Shown here piece after piece: positions 39,151-44,227 of a DNA stretch of 44,227 nt. This DNA comes from Magnetococcales bacterium. Lineage in GTDB: Bacteria; Pseudomonadota; Magnetococcia; Magnetococcales; DC0425bin3. The DNA is taken from the NCBI GenBank assembly GCA_015228935.1, contig JADGCO010000030.1, positions 1 to 44,227 on the forward strand. Direction: 5' to 3'. The translations under genes were made by a program, and so were the position numbers. The notes beneath the pieces were generated by a model. That model did not search any database. It was not told the origin of the DNA and saw only the letters and a program-made list of their open reading frames with translations. Every line of letters begins with the position of its first letter. Position 1 is the stretch's first letter.

Positions 39151-39737
39151 AGGGGTTGACCTGCCACCTGATCAGCCGTGATGCGCGTCACACATGCATA
39201 AGGAACCACCAGACGCGACAGGTGTTCCAAAGGCATGACCAGAACCACTCCCATGATGACCCGGATCACCCCACCATGCACCACCACCAGAACATGTCGA
39301 TGTCCCTTGATGCGGGTCAGGTCATTCCAGGCCTGTTCCACCCGGTCGCGAAAATGGGTCAGATGCTCGCCATCAGGTGGGGGATGGTTGAGGGGATCCC
39401 GCCAAAAATTGGCCAGATGCTCGGCTTCGGTGGCCATGATATCGGCGGCGGTACGTCCTTCCCAGCGACCAAAGGACATTTCCCGGAACCGTTCATCGAC
39501 CTGGACGGCAAGCCCCAGATCATCGGCAACTTCCCGGGCAAACTCGGTACAGCGGCGCAGGGGAGATGACACGATATGGGTCCAGGGGGGATGGCCAATG
39601 ATGGCTTGCCGCATTTGCCGCCAGCCGGTGTCGCTCAAGGGGTCATCCAGGGTCCCCCGATAGCGCTCCCCGCCGGATGGTTCACCATGCCGCAACAGGT
39701 CGATACGGGTGGCGGCGGGATCTCCGGGGCTATTCAT
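39117..39737 (-). CDS. cobC: CobC-type histidine phosphatase (alpha-ribazole phosphatase)
   Basis: A 206-residue phosphoglycerate-mutase-like phosphatase. Motif RIDLLRHGEPSGG holds the catalytic His (LLRHGE), GTLDDPLSDTGWRQ is the RYRG-type segment, SSPLRRCTEFA supplies Arg, and VVHGGVIR the second His. In this context it should remove the phosphate from alpha-ribazole phosphate or the final cobalamin phosphate. ATG 39737 overlaps the cobT stop by 8 nt. Confidence 0.9.
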   Translation of the reverse strand: MNSPGDPAATRIDLLRHGEPSGGERYRGTLDDPLSDTGWRQMRQAIIGHPPWTHIVSSPLRRCTEFAREVADDLGLAVQVDERFREMSFGRWEGRTAADIMATEAEHLANFWRDPLNHPPPDGEHLTHFRDRVEQAWNDLTRIKGHRHVLVVVHGGVIRVIMGVVLVMPLEHLSRLVVPYACVTRITADQVAGQPLPRLVSHSATF

Positions 39738-40794
39738 GGGCAGCCGACTCCCGACTGACGGAGGCTTCCTCAAAAGTGGCCATATCCTGTTGCATAGCAC
39801 AAGCCAGACGCAGGGTTGCATAGGCAATGGCGGCACCAGAACCTTCACCGAGGCGCATTTGCAGATCCAGGAGGGGATGTTTGGCGATCATGCGCAGGAT
39901 GGGAAGTTGACCGGGTTCGGAAGAGCGATGAGTGAAGATCATCCAATCCTTCATGGCGGGGTGCAGGGTAATGACCACCAGGGCCGCCGCCGTGCAGATG
40001 ACGCCATCGACAAGAACCGGCAGGCCTTTTTGCGCACAATAGATATAGGCCCCACACAGGGCTGCGATTTCAAATCCTCCCAGGCAGCGCAATATTTCCA
40101 GGGGTGAGGTCAGATACATTTCATTCTGGGTCCATGCCTCCTGGATGATGGCCGCCTTGCGGGCCATGCCGGCCTCGTCGATACCGGTCCCGGGACCGGC
40201 GACCGATTCGGGGGGCAGCCCCAGCAAGGCCACCGTGATTGCCGCCGATGCCGTGGTGTTGCCAATCCCCATTTCACCGCCTATGAACAAACGACTCCCT
40301 GCCGCCAGGGCACGCTTCACGGCAGCCCGACCGGCATCCAGGGCATTGTAGAGTTGATTCGGGGTCATGGCCGGCTCAAACCGGAAATCGGCGGTCCCTT
40401 CACCCACCCGATTGCTGACGACCCAGGGCAAGGGACCCGGATCGGTCACCGCTCCCACATCCACCACCTCGAAGGGAATCCCTTGTTGCCGGGCCAGAAC
40501 CGTGATGGCGGCACCTCCCCGGGAAAAATTGCGGATCATTTCGACCGTGACCGATTGCGGGTAGGCGGAAACTCCCGCCCGTGCCACACCATGGTCCGCA
40601 GCAAAAACGGAAATCCAACCCGGTTCGATCATGGGGATCGGGGTATCCTGCATGGCGGCCAGGTGGGCCACCAGTTCTTCCAGCAGACCCAAAGATCCCC
40701 GAGGCTTCGTCAATTGATCCAGCCTCTGCAAGGCTTTTTGGCGTGCGGATTCCGAGAGGGGACGTGCAGGGGACAACCACCAGGATTGAGTCAC
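39730..40794 (-). CDS. cobT: CobT, nicotinate-nucleotide:DMB phosphoribosyltransferase
   Basis: A 354-residue enzyme making alpha-ribazole 5'-phosphate from NaMN and 5,6-dimethylbenzimidazole. Hallmarks: DQLTKPRGSLGLLEEL, VFAADHGVARAGVSAYP, RNFSRGGAAITVLAR, FIGGEMGIGNTTASAAI, and LRLGEGSGAA-type LQMRLGEGSGAAIA containing the catalytic Glu (E317 in E. coli-type numbering). Normal length, complete. Start overlaps the cobU stop by 4 nt. Confidence 0.97.
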   Translation of the reverse strand: MTQSWWLSPARPLSESARQKALQRLDQLTKPRGSLGLLEELVAHLAAMQDTPIPMIEPGWISVFAADHGVARAGVSAYPQSVTVEMIRNFSRGGAAITVLARQQGIPFEVVDVGAVTDPGPLPWVVSNRVGEGTADFRFEPAMTPNQLYNALDAGRAAVKRALAAGSRLFIGGEMGIGNTTASAAITVALLGLPPESVAGPGTGIDEAGMARKAAIIQEAWTQNEMYLTSPLEILRCLGGFEIAALCGAYIYCAQKGLPVLVDGVICTAAALVVITLHPAMKDWMIFTHRSSEPGQLPILRMIAKHPLLDLQMRLGEGSGAAIAYATLRLACAMQQDMATFEEASVSRESAAHE

Positions 40795-41312
40795 GGTTCA
40801 GCACCTTTCAAGCATAAGGGAAGTCCTGCCACCAGAAAGGTGACCCGGTGACACAAGCGGGCCAGATCCTGGTGTAACCTTCCGGCTTCATCGATAAATT
40901 GTCGTGTCAGGCGTCCCATGGGGACCACACCCAGGCCGGTTTCGTTGCTGACCAGAACCACCGTACCGGGAAGCGTTGGCAATGTGGCCAATAAATTCAA
41001 GCGTTCCGCTTCCCAGAGGCTGAGATCATCGCCATCCAGGAGATTGGCCAGCCAGAGGGTCAGGCAATCCACCAACAGAAAACGATCCGGGGCGGCAAGC
41101 CGGGCCAGATGGGGAGCCAGGTTGCTGGACACTTCAGCCAGATGCCATGTGGCTGGCCGTCGTTTCTGGTGATGCGTGATACGGGCAACCATTTCAGCAT
41201 CCCTGGCCTGCGCGGTCGCCACATAGGTGACGGACAGACCACTCTTCATGGCCAACTCTTCCGCGTATTGGCTCTTTCCAGAACGTGCCCCTCCCAACAC
41301 CAGTTCGATCAT
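40791..41312 (-). CDS. cobU: CobU, adenosylcobinamide kinase/GTP guanylyltransferase
   Basis: A 173-residue bifunctional enzyme that phosphorylates adenosylcobinamide and then transfers GMP to it. The P-loop LVLGGARSGKSQYAE starts at residue 4; VTYVATAQARDAEM and HHQKRRPATW carry the guanylylated His, and LLVDCLTLWLANLL, VSNETGLGVVP are diagnostic. The ATG at 41312 is chosen because it places the P-loop at the usual distance. First gene of the operon. I looked for a cobalamin riboswitch in the 200 bp upstream and saw no B12 box. Confidence 0.95.
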   Translation of the reverse strand: MIELVLGGARSGKSQYAEELAMKSGLSVTYVATAQARDAEMVARITHHQKRRPATWHLAEVSSNLAPHLARLAAPDRFLLVDCLTLWLANLLDGDDLSLWEAERLNLLATLPTLPGTVVLVSNETGLGVVPMGRLTRQFIDEAGRLHQDLARLCHRVTFLVAGLPLCLKGAEP

Positions 41313-41519
41313 GGGGCAGATTTCTTGACCAGGGAAGCACGCACCGGATGATCCAATCCTGTCAACGGCCAGCAAGACCATAAAAAACAATCGCCGCATG
41401 GTCAACCACCATCGGGTTGCCAAGCCGTGCATGGTAACCCAGAAATCCCCCGCAAGCCACCCTTCGCATGGCCGGAATTTTCTGCTGTCTGTGCCGTTTC
41501 GGTGGCGCTGGGAAAAAAA

Positions 41520-41801
41520 TTATTCGTAAGTACACAGATAGGCGGTATCTGTTGCAACCTGAAGTTGAAATTTTTGCTGGGCTGCGACCACGAACGATTG
41601 TCCTGACTGAAACGTTTCCCAGGCAGAGCGCCCCGGGAGTTTAACGGTCAGGGCACCGCTGATGACGGTCATGGTCTCTTTTTGGCTGGTGCCGAATTCA
41701 TACTCCCCGGGTGCCATCACCCCAACCGTGGAGGGAAGGCTGGGCCCCTGGAAAGCAATGGATTTGACCTTGCCGGAAAAATATTCGTTGACCTTGAACA
41801 T
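41520..41801 (-). CDS. ppnP: PpnP, pyrimidine/purine nucleoside phosphorylase
   Basis: A 93-residue single-domain cupin (DUF1255) that phosphorolyses several nucleosides to base and ribose-1-phosphate. [49 protein letters not shown] and [11 protein letters not shown]-type endings are characteristic of E. coli YaiE/PpnP. AGGGAG lies about 12 nt before the ATG at 41801. Stand-alone gene. Confidence 0.95.
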   Translation of the reverse strand: MFKVNEYFSGKVKSIAFQGPSLPSTVGVMAPGEYEFGTSQKETMTVISGALTVKLPGRSAWETFQSGQSFVVAAQQKFQLQVATDTAYLCTYE

Positions 41802-41905
41802 GGGTTAAGTCACTCCCTGGAAAATCAATCAACCTGGTTGGTATTCTGTCAGAACCGGTACGGGCTGTTCAAATCGAACGAAATACCGGTCTTTCCCAAT
41901 CTGGA

Positions 41906-42043
41906 CTACGATAGAAACGGATTCTGGAACCTGACGCCCTCAAGCAGGCGTCCGTGTTGGAAATCTTCACTGATCACCACTTCACAACCGGCTTCCTGGA
42001 TCAGTATATTGTCGGAATCAGAAATCTGCACATGAAATCCGTA
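41906..42043 (-). pseudogene. C-terminal remnant of a PIN-domain (VapC-type) toxin
   Basis: On the minus strand an open segment ending at a TAG (41906-41908) encodes QISDSDNILIQEAGC followed by EVVISEDFQHGRLLEGV and RFQNPFLS. This is the C-terminal signature of PIN-domain RNases ('...D..I...A...GC..l.SEDfqhG....gv...NPF'), with the SED acidic residue intact. There is no start and the N-terminal acidic residues are missing. It overlaps the last codons of the 42001-43077 gene in another frame, so that gene's 3' end may be a junction created by a rearrangement. Confidence 0.65.
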
Positions 42044-43077
42044 TTATCCCCGTTAATTTTGTAAACCCGCCTGTCAGTTATTGTTGAGATCTTTTCTTTT
42101 GAGTCGATGTACGTCTCTCCATTAAAGACGAAAATTTTAGCATGTACCCCACATGGAGAGCCTCCTCCGATCTCGACAAGCAACAAGTCATTTAATGCTG
42201 TTTTAGTAATTTCCGGAGGCGAATTTTCAACGACAGCGAAATGGCTCCCTGTGCAACCACGACCGGCGGAACTATCACCACTGATACTGATAACGTCTTC
42301 CTCACGACCGTCATTGTTTATATCGATTTTCGCCATCTTACCGATGTAGTAAAAATGGGGATCAATGTTGTCATAAAGAAATTCTATATTTCCGGGATCC
42401 TGTGTAAATTTAATGTAATTTAAAGGTTTCACGCCTTCGTTTGCAACTGCTTTACAAACATCCAGATGCCTCCCTTGTTCAGTCACAACAACGGAGCCGT
42501 TCTTATTTAAGAACGAGCAAGGGACTTTTTCAAACTCCCCCGCCTTTGAAAAACGCCACAAACTTCCAAGATCACTCATATGATGGCTTGCAATAAAATA
42601 ATATTCTCCATTGATACTGATGAGATTGAAATCTGGCTGTTCATCTCTGAACAACGAATCTAATCCCTCCAGGGAAGCATGCTGCTGTTGCGATCTGATA
42701 TAAATGCCTGGATAGTGAGCAGTACCATCAGATATAATCGCCACATGTTCGTTTACGCCATCTCCATTCAAGTCAAGATTCCAATATCCTTCAAGCATAC
42801 TAATACTAAAAAACGATTCTGTCGTTTTGTGGTTAAAAAAATCTGGTATTTTTTTCAGAGTTTCGAGGCTAACCTTCTCATTCATACGCACAAGGTCATT
42901 CACAATCGACCCATTGTTGAAATGGGAAATAACTACATCACAAATTTTACGCTCATCGGCAGTGTGCGCGACTCCATGCGATTTGTCAGGCGATCCTGAC
43001 ACGATGTTTGTTGATAGTATAAGCAATTGAATTCCTAACCCGAGGATAGTTATCATCCTCAAGAAAAACTTCGGCAT
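42001..43077 (-). CDS. Exported FG-GAP/VCBS-like protein of unknown function
   Basis: A 358-residue protein from the ATG at 43077, which gives a signal peptide (MPKFFLRMITILGLGIQLLI); ATGs at 43098 and 43056 are alternatives and none has a strong ribosome binding site. Two calcium-loop-like motifs stand out: DLNGDGVNEHVAIIS and DINNDGREEDVISISG, as in FG-GAP/VCBS beta-propeller proteins. Four to six cysteines in the mature part suggest disulfides. The DNA is more AT-rich than the neighbouring cob genes, so it may have been acquired recently. The C-terminus (MCRFLIPTIY) may be altered by the junction with the PIN remnant. Confidence 0.75.
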   Translation of the reverse strand: MPKFFLRMITILGLGIQLLILSTNIVSGSPDKSHGVAHTADERKICDVVISHFNNGSIVNDLVRMNEKVSLETLKKIPDFFNHKTTESFFSISMLEGYWNLDLNGDGVNEHVAIISDGTAHYPGIYIRSQQQHASLEGLDSLFRDEQPDFNLISINGEYYFIASHHMSDLGSLWRFSKAGEFEKVPCSFLNKNGSVVVTEQGRHLDVCKAVANEGVKPLNYIKFTQDPGNIEFLYDNIDPHFYYIGKMAKIDINNDGREEDVISISGDSSAGRGCTGSHFAVVENSPPEITKTALNDLLLVEIGGGSPCGVHAKIFVFNGETYIDSKEKISTITDRRVYKINGDNTDFMCRFLIPTIY

Positions 43078-43498
43078 TGGCTGGTTCAAATTGATCATGG
43101 GAATCCATACACTGAGGTAAACGGCCAATAAACCCCTGGAGTTTACAAAAATGAAGGGAAGCCTTGTTCATTCTGCGGGATCGCCAAGACCAGCCTGGCG
43201 GGAATATCCCATTCGTTACAGAATAGAGAATATAACAGTGTCCTATTTATGGCAAATCAAATCCAGGATCCACCTTCAGATTTTCCATCCAACTGTTGGT
43301 CGGTGAAAATTGAAAATTCCTTCACGCAATCAGCGAAAAAAATAATTAAAACTGATTCATATCAATAAATTACATGATCTGATTGGAGGTCATGGAAAGG
43401 GTCCTCTCTTGTCTCAGGCAAGGGAACGCCCTACACTGGCCGGCGGGACAACTTCGGAACTGGACGGTGAATGCCGTGCCGGATCCGGGGTTGATCTG

Positions 43499-43906
<408 letters not shown>

Positions 43907-43952
43907 TCCCCACATCAACCCGCGCAACCCTGGCCTGGAACAGTCAAAAAAA

Positions 43953-44227
43953 TCAAAGACTCCTGGCAAGTCGGGCACCGATGTCGAAGCTGCGCATGTC
44001 GGGTGGCGCGTCGTAGCGATGGACACAATGCGCATAATTGGCAATGAAGTCCCATGCACCTCCACGGAGTATGCGTGTAAATCCTTTATCGTTCAGAGGA
44101 TTCTTCTGCGACGAACTGGTGTAGGGTGCCCTGGCATCCTCGACCCACTCCCAGACATTCCCGCTCATGTCATGGATTCCCAGTTTATTGGCCGCTTTTG
44201 TCGCCACCTGGTGCGTTCTGTTTTCAC
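43953..44227 (-). CDS. C-terminal part of a formylglycine-generating-enzyme (SUMF1) family protein (5' end outside)
   Basis: The visible 91 codons run off the right edge. The sequence ENRTHQVATKAANKLGIHD then MSGNVWEWVED, ILRGGAWDF and the final RSFDIGARLARSL are the standard C-terminal half of the SUMF1/EgtB-type fold ('THPVG.K.PN.LGLYDMSGNVWEW...RGGSW...GFRLAR'). Many bacterial members are not sulfatase activators; function depends on the missing part and on the active-site cysteines, which cannot be judged here. A GTG at 44207 is internal and not the real start. Confidence 0.88.
   Translation of the reverse strand, partial: ENRTHQVATKAANKLGIHDMSGNVWEWVEDARAPYTSSSQKNPLNDKGFTRILRGGAWDFIANYAHCVHRYDAPPDMRSFDIGARLARSL

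Noticed and set aside
41313-41519. Possible cobalamin riboswitch upstream of cobU
   Set aside because: No B12 box or typical paired core could be found by eye on the minus strand; a covariance-model search for the cobalamin family would settle it.

Overview
The window comes from a Gram-negative bacterium, most likely a proteobacterium (Pseudomonadota). The evidence is a meso-DAP peptidoglycan pathway (murE with the DNPR motif, plus the recycling ligase mpl), a lipobox-bearing M48 protease, algH, a Tat-dependent molybdoenzyme with an NrfD-type membrane anchor, sigma-54 control and an A-type RNase P RNA. GC is fairly high except for one AT-rich island. The gene mix would fit a microaerophile or anaerobe; a magnetococcus-like lineage is only a guess, and no magnetosome gene was seen.

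Layout. 1-4.6 kb: 3' end of a nuclease/transposase-like gene, then a giant 2-hydroxyacyl-CoA dehydratase activase-type gene (minus strand). 4.8-6.75 kb: an overlapping pair of an unknown protein and an ImmA/IrrE-type metallopeptidase. 6.8-12.1 kb (minus): M48 lipoprotease, algH, mpl, SemiSWEET, hisA, hisH, hisB. 12.4-15.8 kb: two small unknown genes, an EAL phosphodiesterase with a C-terminal CZB zinc-sensing domain, and a secreted ankyrin protein. 15.9-21.4 kb (minus): a psrABC-like molybdoenzyme operon with TorD-like and HybE-like chaperones, divergent from a PAS-sigma54 activator; the shared intergenic region holds a -24/-12 promoter and two palindromic candidate enhancers.

23.3-28.7 kb is a mosaic accessory region: a small exported helical protein, a zinc-ribbon/RDD/pilin fusion, a full-length Rpn-type PD-(D/E)XK nuclease with a well-formed internal ribosome binding site, an AT-rich restriction-nuclease-like gene, an SDR oxidoreductase, and a second stand-alone copy of the Rpn C-terminal part flanked by 103-bp direct repeats. 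28.8-36.1 kb: a MazG-like pyrophosphohydrolase, then on the minus strand rsmH-ftsL-ftsI-murE (a truncated dcw cluster) running into ymdB and purC; murE carries an in-frame insertion of a structured palindromic repeat. 36.3-38.2 kb: an aspartic protease, an MNT/HEPN-type toxin-antitoxin-like pair and a cyclase fragment. 38.2-41.3 kb: cobalamin nucleotide-loop genes cobU-cobT-cobC-cobS. 41.5-44.2 kb: ppnP, a PIN-domain (VapC) remnant, an exported FG-GAP-like protein, the RNase P RNA gene and the 3' end of a formylglycine-generating-enzyme-family gene.

The strongest unusual themes are: (1) an Rpn nuclease with an apparent intragenic small protein plus a separate second copy of that small protein, the arrangement expected for an Rpn toxin and RpnS-type antitoxin; (2) an in-frame palindromic element inside the essential murE gene; (3) repeated duplication of gene ends at gene borders (mpl, SDR, purC, cobC/cobS); (4) a HybE-like hydrogenase chaperone in a molybdoenzyme operon that lacks any hydrogenase; (5) an EAL-CZB protein that may couple zinc to c-di-GMP breakdown. 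All functions are inferred by reading the sequence; no database search was run.
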